DNA of 64,000 nt, from contig CM044956.1 of assembly GCA_024516035.1 (NCBI GenBank), positions 3,369,501 to 3,433,500 of the forward strand, written 5' to 3'. Under the pieces are notes generated by a model that was not told the origin of the DNA, did not search any database, and saw only the letters and a list, made by a program, of their open reading frames with translations. The number at the start of each line of letters is the position of its first letter. The first letter of the stretch is position 1. Shown piece after piece: positions 1-57,200 of this stretch. This DNA comes from Bactericera cockerelli. Its lineage: Eukaryota > Arthropoda > Insecta > Hemiptera > Triozidae. The position numbers and the translations under genes are program-made.

Positions 1-25
1 ATAATAATAATAACTCCCCCCCCAG

Positions 26-45889
<45,864 letters not shown>

Positions 45890-45917
<28 letters not shown>

Positions 45918-46350
45918 AGTGAGGACAGCGCTAGCCCCCCAAGCATGTAGAGTGAGAACAGCGCTATCCAGGCAAGTAGAGTGATGAAGCGCTAGCCACG
46001 ACAAGTAGAGTGAGAACAGCGCTAGCCATGGCAAGTAGAGATATTGAGGACAGCGCTAGCCACGGCAAGTAGAGTGAGAACAGCGCTAGCCACGGCAAGT
46101 AGAGTGAGGACAGCGCTAGCCACGGCAAGTAGAGTGAGGACAGCGCTAGCCACGGCAAGTAGAGTGAGGACAGCGCTAGCCACGGCAAGTAGATGAAGAG
46201 TGAGGACAGCGCTAGCCACGGCAAGTAGATGAGTGATGAAGCGCTAGCCACGGCAAGTAGAGTGAGGAAGCGCTAGCCACGGCAAGTAGATTGACAGTAA
46301 AGCCACGGCAAGTAGATTGAAGATAACGCTAGCCACGGCAAGTAGATAGT
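45890..46350 (+). repeat. Stop-codon minisatellite
   Basis: About 15 units of roughly 30 bp (agtgaggacagcgctagcca plus cggcaagtag) follow the stop. The first unit is the coding end itself, GAGGATAGTGCTGGCGACGG CAAG TAG (EDSAGDGK stop); many units decode as SEDSASHGK stop. Confidence 0.93.
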
Positions 46351-46366
46351 GATGACAGGCTAGTAC

Positions 46367-46372
46367 AATAAA
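46367..46372 (+). other. kis: Candidate kis polyadenylation signal
   Basis: AATAAA in acaataaaatgc just after the stop-codon array, with a T-rich stretch 30-50 bp on. It would give a 3' UTR of about 0.47 kb. Other AATAAA sites lie further downstream (for example 47683). Confidence 0.45.
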
Positions 46373-46885
46373 ATGCGCTCTCCGCGCACGAGAAAGTTGA
46401 CACGCTTGTAATATTTTGCTTTGACAGAACCTAGCTGCTAGGTTTGAGACGTCGCTCTCTATATAATTATTCCTGTGTAAATTCACCGTTGATGTATATA
46501 CATTTTATATATACCTTTCTCTCCTCCCTCTCTCTCTCTCTCATACTATTTTTTTATAGTTCTGTTTTTGTCAGGGTTCTCATCTGGCATATATCTTTTT
46601 GTTTTATTTTTTCTTTTTAACTGTGATAGAGATTAAAACAGTCTATTCTATTTTCCCCCCTCTGTCGACACGACCTCTCCTCCTTGCTCTCCCCACAATA
46701 TTTCAAAGCTCGGAAATAGTACGGACCCGCGTCCCAAAGATTAAAAAAAAATGTTCATTACTTCGTGTCGTACGGTTTGTAACAGTAGTATACGTCTCCT
46801 CTCATCAATACTTGGAATCTATTCGTAGTTTTAAATTCAGATGGTTGGAGTTTAGCTTGAAGGGAACTTCAACTGAAGTATCTGA

Positions 46886-47097
46886 GCATTAGTAGTCAAG
46901 TGGTTAATGCGCTAAACTGGTAAACCAGGTAGCGTGGGATCCGTTGGTTCGAATCCTACCCAGTGCATGAATTTTTCCTCTTTAATTTGAGTTTGTGACC
47001 ACATAATAATAAGACTCTGAGGGTTAGGTGGTAGAAAATGCTTTAAGCATTAACCTCGCCTGGTGGTTAACTTCCACTAAAGAGTGTTATTATTATT
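46886..47097 (+). mobile_element. SINE-2, full length
   Basis: attagtagtcaagtggttaa, B-box ggttcgaatcct, gtgaccacataataataaga, tail gagtgttattattattt. Confidence 0.85.
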
Positions 47098-47099
47098 TT

Positions 47100-48255
47100 T
47101 AAGTATCCCTGAAAGTCTCCTTTCCCTGGACGTCTAGATGAGTCAGTATTCATTTTATTGAATTTGTTTATTTAATTTTAATTATAAAAAAGATGCAGTA
47201 TTATTATTTTAATGTTGGTGTCGTGGGGGTCCCAAGAGTTTTGTCGGTAACTATTTCTTGATCTTTGGTGTTGCTCTAACCTCTCCTTGTCTTCTTGTCT
47301 GATTCCCCAAATATTGATCAATTGTTTACGTTGTTTTTTTTTTTTTAGTTTCTTACCCTGAGTTTAATTTAGTACCTTGATTTATATTTCCTTCTTTTAT
47401 ACATTTTTTTTTGTATTTATTTTGACTTATCTCTCTTCCACTCTTGTTTGATTCGTTTTGTATACTAGAATTTCTCATCTTTTTGCTACACAAAATATTT
47501 TATTCAAATTGACTTTGTACATAAATTAGTTTAAACTTAAATTTATATTGAATGGTACTTTTGTGTAAATTTCCTTTTGTATGTGTACAATTTCCCTCAT
47601 TACAAAATTTATGATATAGGTAGTTAAAAAAGTAGGGACAAAAATACTGACTGGGAATTTTGTATACAAACTATTGCAAAATAAAAGGGTTGCAGAAAAT
47701 TAAAAAAAAAACCAAGAATATCACTGCTATCGATTTTTTTTATTGCATTTTGTGTCATGTCTGCAACTAATAAATTTAGACCCCTCTTCTTCGACATGGA
47801 AATATTTTATTCCAAAACATATTATTTGCTCGTTTAAATTATTTTATCCATTTTAAAGCACAATTTTTAAACACCTTCCTCTTTTTCTCATAAGGGTTTT
47901 ACTTATTAACAATCTAATGTTTAAAATATTTGTACGGATATCGATTACAATAATTTGTACAAAAATATTTTTTCGATAAGATTTTTCTCGTTACTCAGAG
48001 TCCATTGCTGCTGAGACTCTGTACAATGATTAAGAATCTTTTCTCAAGATTGGTTCCAAGTAAACTCTTTGCGCTGGGCAATAGACAAGAGACGATAGTT
48101 CTACTCTGACTAATGCAAGCAATCAGAAATATTTTATCTGGGCCCTGTTTCTTAAAGTTACTCTTTCCCTTTGCTAAGAAATATTGAAAAGTTTTAAAAT
48201 TTCAGTATATATTTATTCTTTTACTGGTCATTTAGGATGAACCTTATTGAATTCT
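47100..48255. other. AT-rich intergenic sequence
   Basis: T-rich; no gene or recognised repeat. Could include a long kis 3' UTR. Confidence 0.4.
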
Positions 48256-48261
48256 TATTTC

Positions 48262-48418
48262 GAACCTGCATATAATAGAAACATTTTATAATGGAGAAAA
48301 TCTCAGGTCCCTGCATCACCTGTTTATGTGTAATAGAGAACTGGCTGTATTAGAAACCTCTTTAAAATAGAAGAAATGCTCTGTCCCGTGGGTTTATCAT
48401 ATCCAGGTTCAACTGTAC
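48262..48418. mobile_element. pogo-like MITE
   Basis: cgaacctgcatataatagaa and tatccaggttcaactgta form inverted ends. Confidence 0.65.
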
Positions 48419-49227
48419 TTATCTTAATGACTATTTACCTACTTAATTCCAACACGTTGTAAAAGAAAATGCTGGGAAAATCCAAGAAAATGCTGAAGTA
48501 GCTTTGTGGCATCAGCTCCTGTGAACTTGCAAACAGTAATTTTATTTTATTATCTAAATGAAAGGGTCAGTTGGTCTGATATATATCCAACAGAAGACGA
48601 CATGTTCACCCCTCCCCCCCTCTGCTCATTGTTATGTATAAATGACATTCATTTATGTTTTGATGTTCAATGTTTGTAGCCCCATGTAACTGACGAGAAG
48701 TCTAACTGATAGCTAGCTAAAGTAAAAAAAAACTTCTTCAAGTCATCATTATTTGGTGTTTAGATTTAATAATTAGAAAAAAGTCTCCCCCTATTCCTTA
48801 ATAATTTTATTGTACCCTCGAAAACTAATCCAATCCGGATCTATCTATCCCCTCTGAACTCAAGTTGACCAGGCACTAACTTATCTTGAAAAGCTGTTTC
48901 TTCTTTTTGAAAAAAAAAAAAAAAAACCTATCCCTCCTTTTCTTATTTTGACTTTTCTCACACGAGTTCTTGTTTATTTTAAAAATTTGTGTTGTATAAA
49001 ATAAAAAAAAAAAACATTGATGTACTTTTTTGTCAAAATGTATCCAAATTTTTTGTATCATGTACTTTTAATTTACCACTTAATTACAATAAAAAATAGA
49101 TAAAAATAAAATACAATCTGTTAATACATTATATAAGTAAATAAATAAAAGAACTTTGAAATTTAAATTGATTTCTCTTAGCTTTCATTTCATCTGTTTT
49201 TTCCCACAGGTAGTAGATACTCATCTC

Positions 49228-49276
49228 GTTGATTCATTATTTTCCTTATCCTATAGAAAGGAAAGTAATGGATTTG
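49228..49276 (+). repeat. Terminus of the 640-bp dispersed repeat
   Basis: ttttccttatcctatagaaa and ggaaagtaatgg. Confidence 0.5.
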
Positions 49277-49496
49277 TTGTTGTAGCAGTGACCTCACGAA
49301 TTTTTAAAGAACGATGGTCCACCCAAGGTTTCTGCGTTAATAAACCAAGTATATGGGAATTTTTCCTAGCTCATACAACTAACTGGTCCAATACGAGTAA
49401 CGACCATAAGTGTAGCGTATTCATGACCCCTAGATATTACTCCAGAAGTATTAGCACTAATTAATTTTACAAGGACATCTTCAGGAGGCAGTGTGC

Positions 49497-49715
49497 TCAG
49501 CACTGAGGCAACATTACCTCTCTGAAACTAAGCCGTTGCCTGAAATATTCCCCGGCGCGTCTGTCCTTCGTCTCAAGGACCAAGGTTTTGGATATGCTGT
49601 TAAACATTTCCAAAGCACTTGGCCCAAAAGAGTCAAAGGTTTCAACGGCGAAGGGAATGAAATCATAGAGATTTTGTAGAGTCGTATTTTTCTTTCTAAC
49701 TAAAAAAACCGACAT
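49497..49715 (-). pseudogene. Short fragment resembling a transposon-borne protein end
   Basis: Minus-strand frame reads YDFIPFAVETFDSFGPSALE, then ISKTLVLETKDRRAGEYFRQ and RLSFREVMLP. The pattern (P.AVET...FG..AL......L...T.DRR...F..QRLS) resembles C-terminal ends of retrotransposon polyproteins in invertebrate genomes, from memory of the pattern only. Isolated and without flanking domains, so a relic. Confidence 0.4.
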
Positions 49716-50140
49716 GTTTCAACCTCTCTCCTGGGGTTACGGTTGGAGTACAAAATTCGGGGTTTGTTGTTTCTAACAGTACATAATTAGTACATTATTA
49801 TGGTAGGTGGTACAAAATTCTAGCTCCAATGTCGGGTGCTAGCGTGAAGTTAGCACCCGACATGTTTCAACCTCTCTCCTGGGGTTACGGTTGGAGTACA
49901 AAATTCGGGGTTTGTTGTTCCTAACAGTACATAATTAGTACATTATTATGGTAGGTGGTACAAAATTCTAGCTTCAATGTCGGGTGCTAGCGTGAAGTTA
50001 GCACCCGACATGTTTTCAACCTCTCTCCTGGGGTTACGGTTGGAGTACAAAATTCGGGGTTTGTTGTTCCTAACAGTACATAATTAGTACATTATTATGG
50101 TAGGTGGTACAAAAATTCTAGCTTCAATGTCGGGTGCTAT
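49711..50140. repeat. 147-bp tandem triplication with palindromic hinge
   Basis: Three copies start gacatgttt(t)caacctctct (49711, 49858, 50005). The link between copies is tgtcgggtgcta-gcgtgaagt-tagcacccgaca, a perfect 12-bp inverted repeat. Confidence 0.9.
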
Positions 50141-50486
50141 CTTCACGGACCTAAAAAGAAATCCTGGTTAGGTTTTTTCCAAATATTTCCATTTTATTCC
50201 AAGGTCATTCGTGAAAGAAAAATGCGTTTAGTTACTTTTAAAGATAAACAATGGACTTGACCTATAAAAGAACTGGAAGCAAGAATTTTCTACTTCCACT
50301 TTGGTTAACTTTGGAAGTGGAAATTTTTCCTCTTTCAAAAGAAAAATGAGTTGCTTCCAGTTTGGTTCATTTTATTCCCGTTTGGTTAACTTTGGTTAGA
50401 AAGAAAAATACGGCATAGGTCTTTATATTTCAGGCACTTTTTTAGTTCCGCTTGTTTGGCTGTTTCACCTCTACCTCTCAGAGTAT

Positions 50487-50757
50487 TTTTTTTTTTTTTT
50501 TTTTTAATAGGGTTTAACGTCGCTTTCAACTGCCATGGTCATATCACGACGGGGGTTTTACCCTCCATTCGCAGGAAACTCACAAACCTGCTACTCACAT
50601 TGACCTCACCCAGCCTGAGTGGGGCCGGGAAAAAGCCAGCGTCACGAGAGTTAGAATTTGAATGGTCACCCATCCAAGTCTTAACCTCGCTGGATGTCGC
50701 TTAACTTCGGTGTTCTGAAGGGAACCGGTGCATTCAACATGCCATCGACGCTGGCTT
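50487..50757 (-). mobile_element. 5S rRNA-derived SINE, full length
   Basis: Inverse of 39471: T run, then gggtttaacgtcgctttcaa to catgccatcgacgctggctt. agagtatt flanks both ends (probable target duplication). Confidence 0.92.
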
Positions 50758-50759
50758 AG

Positions 50760-52060
50760 AGAGTATTAATTAGGCGTCTATACTTTGAGACGGTTTGAGT
50801 GGGAAACACTGCGGGGTTCCACAATATCTATAAACATCTCAGGTAACGTCAGAGGTATTAGGAGACTACTTACTACTCTCTTAAGCAGTTAAACTTCGTA
50901 CGGGCTGTAATTTTGTCCTGGCCTCAGATATTAGGAGATAATACTTTGAAGCGGTTCCACTACTCACTTTATACTGAACCCCATTGCCTGGCCCTGGGAT
51001 ATTACACGAGAAGTAAGCAGTTACAAAGCAGTCACTGACAGTTTTTGATACCTTCTCCTCTTGCATGAGTAGATAGCCAGGACCTTTACCTTTGATAATT
51101 TTCCTAGCCATACAAGAAGAACAACTCTGATTCAAAAGGAAATAATGCTTTTTATATTTTTTACAAATAAAATAAATAAATAAACTAGATATGGCATAGC
51201 GAAAACAAAAAGTCAAATTATTTATAATATACCATCAGGAATTTGAAACATTTTCACAAAAAAAACAACTATAAGTTGAGGATAGTTACAATAATTATAA
51301 TTTTAGGATAATACAATTTACCTACATTATTAGAGCTACAAATGTGTGTTGTTAGAAAACTAATTTCGAAATTAGTAAAAATGATAAAATTATATCTCCA
51401 GACTTGTGTGATATGAAAACAAGGGCCAGAATGATTCTGAAAGTCGAAAATTTCAGAAATGGCAGCTCTTGACGTCACTCAGAGCGGAGTTAGGATTAGT
51501 GCAGGAGTAATGTCACAACCGTCACACGCCGCTAAATCTTCACTTTTAGCCAACTTCTAGACAATAGGGGAAATATTCCTCTGGGTGTACACTATTTTTT
51601 TGTGAGAAATTCAACTCAATATTAAATTGGACTATTAGGCAGCAGCCAAAAAGGAATCAGCCAAAAAAATTCAACTATATTGCTTGAATTATCTAATTTC
51701 GAGTGTACCCTCAGATTTGAGAAAAAATATTTTATTCCAACCCAAGTCTCAAAAACTAAAGATCTTAGAAGACCTAAAAGCCTATTAAGAAGAAGTCTAC
51801 AAAACTATACATGCAACTTACTATTGCTGTTTTCATTGGAACATGTACAATAAGCAGTAGACCTGTGAAATTTGTTACGTTTAGGAAAAGGAATAAAATG
51901 TACTCCAGCTTATAAAATTATATTACAAAGGAAGATCTTTGGAAGACATACTTATAAATCAAAATGGAGCAATTTTTTTAGCCTAATGAAAAACAGAATT
52001 TAAAATGCTAAACTGCTTCTATGTAGTTTCAGACGATTGTCTCAAAGAAACGATTAAAAT
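50760..52060. other. Intergenic sequence without recognised features
   Basis: Mixed AT-rich sequence between the two genes. No credible open frame or known repeat seen. Confidence 0.4.
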
Positions 52061-52062
52061 AT

Positions 52063-52068
52063 TTTATT
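52063..52068 (-). other. Candidate polyadenylation signal of the RhoGEF gene
   Basis: AATAAA on the minus strand, about 700 bp past the stop codon, with a second copy just below. A 3' UTR to here would contain a 5S SINE. Confidence 0.35.
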
Positions 52069-52466
52069 TGTTTATTTTAAAAAAAGGTAATTGTGCACCG
52101 GAACCACTCATTACTACAGGTCGGCACTTGAAAACAATCTATACACCTTATTGATTTCAAGGAGCAGTATGTTAAAACCTTTGTTGTAAAATAAACATCT
52201 ATAAAAATTGTCAAAAAAAGAAGGCAGTTGTTAAAAAAAAGATCAAAAAAGAACTGACAATGGTTGATGCTCCTGATTTTGCCGGTGCTAAACAACAAAC
52301 ATGAACACCACTATTTTTTGAAAGTGTGTAATTGTATTGTTAGGTATTTCAAAAGTTGTGATTCTTGTCGAACTCAAGTGTCCGATATTTATATTGTTTT
52401 TGTTAGCAGTAACTTCTTAGTATCAGCTTGAGTCTCCCTCTCTGCGCATAAACAGACCAAGGTATT

Positions 52467-52680
52467 GCCAGCGTCGATGGCACGTTAAGTGCACCGCTTC
52501 TTGTAGGATCACCGAAGTTAAGCAACTTCCAGCGAGGTGAAGACTTCGTGATGCTGCCATTTCCGGCCCAACCTAGGACTGTGATGTTAATGTGGGTAAC
52601 AGGTTTGTGTTTCCTGCGAATGGAGGGTAACACTCCCGTCTCGAAATGATCTTGTTGTTGAATGAGACGTAAAACCCAGT
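52467..52680 (+). mobile_element. 5S rRNA-derived SINE
   Basis: gccagcgtcgatggcacgtt, gatcaccgaagttaagcaac, short middle, gcgaatggagggtaacactc, aatgagacgtaaaaccc. It lies in the presumed 3' UTR of the minus-strand gene, antisense to it. Confidence 0.85.
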
Positions 52681-52764
52681 TGACCAAGAAAGATAGTTAC
52701 TAGATCACCAGGGTGATGGGTTGGTGGGTCTTCAAGTCTATTGATTCTGCTCTGATGGACTTGT

Positions 52765-54274
52765 CTAGAAGGACTGCAGCCTGTTGACCACATGCTTGAC
52801 CCAGCCTTGGCGCGTGGGTGACACCTCCACCACAGTGCTGGCAGAGCTCGAGTCCTCACTGGCAACACTGCACTGGCTGCAACATCTGACAACATCGCTG
52901 TTGCATTGTTTACAACATGAGCTGCACACAACATCCCTGCTCGCACAGTGAATGCAATCCTTGCAGCTATCCTTAGACGTGAAACCAAACGCCTTGAAGT
53001 TCTCCCTGGACGTGAGGCCAAAGTCACAACTCTTGGACATCACATCCGTCTGGCTGGGCTTACACTTGTGACAGGTCGTGAAGAAGCTACTGGAATCCAC
53101 ACTCTTGCAGGAGTGCCGCCTGCTCTGCATGGACTTGGCAGAGCACTGGCAACTGTTACCCCGTGCGTCCTCCCCTCTGATGTACTTCTCGCTGTAGCGC
53201 ACCTCCAGGTCAGGGATGCTGTTCAGGGACACCTTGCTGATCTGGATCAGTTTCCTGCTGCGGGGCGTCACGTGGTCTAGGGGGTTGCTCAGGGACATGA
53301 GAGGCTTGACAATGCACAGCTTGTCTCGCCGTGGCTTGCAGATGTCAAGCTTGCTCTGGGGCTTCCTGTCAGCGGTGGACACCTCGCATTCTCCCCTGAA
53401 CGTGTGACTTTCAGTGGGGGGTTTTGATTCTTCTCGTGTTGACTGTTCGCGCACTGAAGTGGAACTGACCGGGGCGGTATGGTGTTCAGTGGGGGTGGTG
53501 ACCTGTTCGGTGCGGCTATGACTAAAAAGAGGCGTATCGACTTTCGTTTCAAACGGTGTAGGAGGAGGCAGCGTGTCAAACTCTCGGGGTGGAGGGATCC
53601 GCAGGTCAAGGTCATCGGAGAAGGCATCCTCTTGGTCACTGAACACGGCGCTGTCCCGGAAGAGCTCTGCCTCCGTTTCTCAATGGCCTCGAAGGACCGC
53701 TCGTAAAAGCTGTCGGCCGACCCCACACTGCAGGCGTCCTCTTCCACTTGACACTTGTCCTTCTCATGCCCGTCGATGCGCGTCTGGTTGAGTTTCAGTC
53801 TTAGCTCGTTGAGTTTGCTTTCGTTGATCTGTTTCAAAGGATTGGACTTGTCCGCTTCTTTACCGGCGGACATGCGTCGGCTTGTAGAGTCAAACTTTTC
53901 CGACGCCTTGCTACCAAAATCCTGTTTCAAGGTGTCGGACTGCTCACTGTCCTGGCGGGAGGGCTCGGGCCGCAGGGTGGCGACACTGAGGGAGGACCCC
54001 GTGCAGGGGCGTATCCCCAGCACACTGGCCGCCTTCCTGGAGGGCGTGATGGCGGGGAACAGGGCCCTGGGGTCTGCGTAGTCGGAGCTGTCGCTGCAGT
54101 GGGCGATGCGGGCGCCCAGGCGGGGGCTGCCCTGCATGTAGCAGGGGGAGGGGGGGCGGGCGGGGCTTGGCGGGGCGGGGCTCGGGGTGGTGCAGCGTCT
54201 CGGTGGACCGCAGGGAGGAGATTTTGTTGATGACGTGGCGAAGCATCGTCTTGCTCAGCCCTGATTTGTATATC
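52765..54274 (-). CDS. RhoGEF exon 9: last exon, Cys-rich C-terminus, two apparent frameshifts
   Basis: Begins [33 protein letters not shown]. After a one-base shift in a G/C run near 54140-54180: [57 protein letters not shown]; after another near 53660: [20 protein letters not shown] to the stop TAG at 52765. The last 130 residues hold about 20 cysteines in CxC, CxxC and CC arrangements ([28 protein letters not shown]). Confidence 0.82.
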
Positions 54275-57200
54275 CTGAAACAGGGGAGGCAGACGAATGT
54301 TAGGAACAAAGTTTTTGTTGTAATTTAAGGATAAGCAGCTGACTCACAAAATATTGGTATGGTTTACTTCAATTATAATCATATCGCCTTATTTATACTG
54401 CCGATTAGGACTAATCAGTCCAAAATGTGGACAAATCCAATGGAGCTAGCTGTCAGTCCGCTGTTTCGAGCCGGACATGGTCCGTCAGACGCCTATATTT
54501 CAGCTTAATTAGCGCTTTATGTAAAAATATAGTTTCCTTTAGATCAATGGATGTGTCTTCCAGTGAAAAAAAAAATAGTCTTCTAAAAGTGGAAAATTGA
54601 AAGAATGTCTTTTTAAAACAGGATAGGGCTAGTTAATTTAATTTCTCCCTCTTCTATTCTATACACATGCATTCCTCTAGAAATATAACAAGAAAATATT
54701 TCCAATAAATAAAATAAAAATCTTCTTATTTGAATCAGAGAATGCCTAAGGCATTAACTTCGCCCCGGATTACAAAACAATTGTAATTAAAAATTAATAT
54801 TGATCTTGTTTTCTTTTTGTACATACTTCTAAATTTTTTTTTTTTTTTTTTAATATAATTTATTGTTATTTTTTATGGTTTGGTGAATTGATAGACGTTT
54901 GTTTGCTAATAAACTCTAAATAAAGCTGCTAAGTCAAATGACATACTTTAATAAGGAAAAAACTGACAAACATCCAAACAACTTTTATTATGTTATAATA
55001 TAATTCCTGCACCTATTTTATTTTCTATTTACATAATGTCTTTGTGTAACGTCTAAGTCTTAACGTTCTTTCTCTTCTCTGTATTGGCTAAGTTATTCGT
55101 AAAATTTTGGTTAGTGCCGAGAATGTCTAAAATAATAATCTCACCTTATTCGGGATGGACATAAAGTGGTGGGAGCTGAGATCCGCACGTCGTCTCTTCC
55201 TCTGTCGTGTACTCCAGATTGGTGGAATCAGTTGCTCGCCGCACGCGCACATTGCTTCGCCGATGGATGTAGTTCTCCATGTCACCAGGTTCAGTTCTGG
55301 CCTTGTCCGAGGCTATGGTGATGGGCCGCGCCGCCACGCTCCAGTCCGGGCTTTGAGCCCCGCCTGGGGGGAGGAAACGGGAGAAACAAATTTGTTAAAA
55401 TTCGTATCTTAAAAAAAAAAATTATTAATATTACTTTTCATTTTTATATTCGTTCTATTTAAATAATTTATACAAGAAAACAATGGTGTTCATGTTAAAT
55501 TTTTTATGATTACAACATGTTATTTTGTATGATTAGGATTGCCTTGGGCCTAGAATAAGGTTAGGAAAAAATATAGAGCCATGCTTCTTGTGGGAATAGA
55601 GGTCAATTGTGCTATATATAACTCACCAATCGCTCATAGCTTGATGGAAAGCGCGGATTGTAACCTGGAGTCGGTGGTTCAAGTCCGTTTAGAGTAATTA
55701 GAAGAAGTTTGAGTAGTTGTGATATCACGAAAGTGATTACACAAATGTATATACTCACCAATCTGGAAGCTCCGAGGCAAAGAGCCCGGACTTCTTATTC
55801 CCCTCACTGACCGCCTGATGCTTCACCCACAGACTCGTGTTGTTCTCCGCGCCACTCTGGTCCAGAGAGAAGCGAGACAGACTGGAGTCCGGCGAGCTGT
55901 TGTCTGTCTCGTGGCTGGAGAAGGAATGAGCTCGCCTCACCAGCCGCTGCGCTGGACCAGCTTCGGCGACGGCACGGGAGAGACGATTCGACGCATGCGC
56001 GGACTGTCCGGCCACGCGAGGTTGTCGTAGTCCCCCTCTTCGTCTTCGCTCGTGTTCGGCACGCGTCGCCTCGGCTGTCTTCGGGTTTTGTTCACGAACT
56101 TGACGAACTCTCCGTTCTGCATGAGCAGGGCGGAGATGATGGTCTCCAGGGTCTTGTGCTCCTCCTCCAGGCTGGGGGGCGGGGCCTGGGCGGGGGAGGC
56201 GGGGTCAGAGGTCTCGCCTGATAGTGACGCGTCCTTGGCTTCCTCGCCAGCACACATTTCCTGAGAATGGAGAGAGGAACTTTGTCAAGCGAGAAGGAGG
56301 AGAACCGACTCACAATGTTACTATATTTAAATTTAATAGATTCTAATTAGCCAGCGGTTAGCAACAACTTGTTTAATAATTATTCTAAAAATGAAGCAGT
56401 TAACGAATACCAGTGAGGTTAAGAGACTAAGTACGGGAATTCCTTCAAAATTTAATTTTCCTTATTGAGAAATTGGCTTGTTCCCCTATACTCCACGAGC
56501 TAGGTATATTATCAAATGGAGATAGAGGTTTCTGAGGTTCCTGTATGAATCGGTAAATTGTTTTAAAAAGCCCAGCGTCATATTCATCATTGGAGGAAAG
56601 GTGGGTGTAACTTCTTTTTTAAAAAAAAAATAAATGTAAATATGTATAAAACAAATTACAGTTTCTAATTCAAATATTTTTAATCTTATGCTGTTCTTCT
56701 GTCAGTTACACACAAAAAACTACTTTGTGTGTGTCACCTTGTTTTAGTTTTAATTAATACTATCCTTTAATTTCTTCTTTTTGTATAAAAACCCCATATT
56801 CTCAAGAGTAACTCACGGTGTGACGGACGCTTTCCTCCTGCTTGCTCTCCTGCAGCAGGACACTCCGGCTATCTCCTGCCGAGACTTTGGCCGTGGTGCC
56901 CACATCAGGACTTCCTCATCACGCGCGGCTGGAACCGATTCCGGAGTAAGCAAAGTTCCGACTTGCGTCGATTCTTCTCCTGCTTCCTCCTCTCCAGATA
57001 TTCGGGAGCGGAGTGCTGTCGCTTCGGTGTTGAATGCTTCTCCGCCAGCTCCTCGTCTGAAAAATTGACGAGGTGGAAGTTAAGTGAAAAATTATCATAT
57101 TTGTGTTGATCACTTTCGTGATGTCACAACTACTCAAACACGCTTTACTAAATTTAGCTGAAACCCGGATTTGAACCACCGACCTCCAGGTTACAAGTGC

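Noticed and set aside
49156..49464. Small gene at 49.2-49.5 kb plus strand
   Set aside because: Begins in a dispersed repeat terminus and shows no domain or codon bias.
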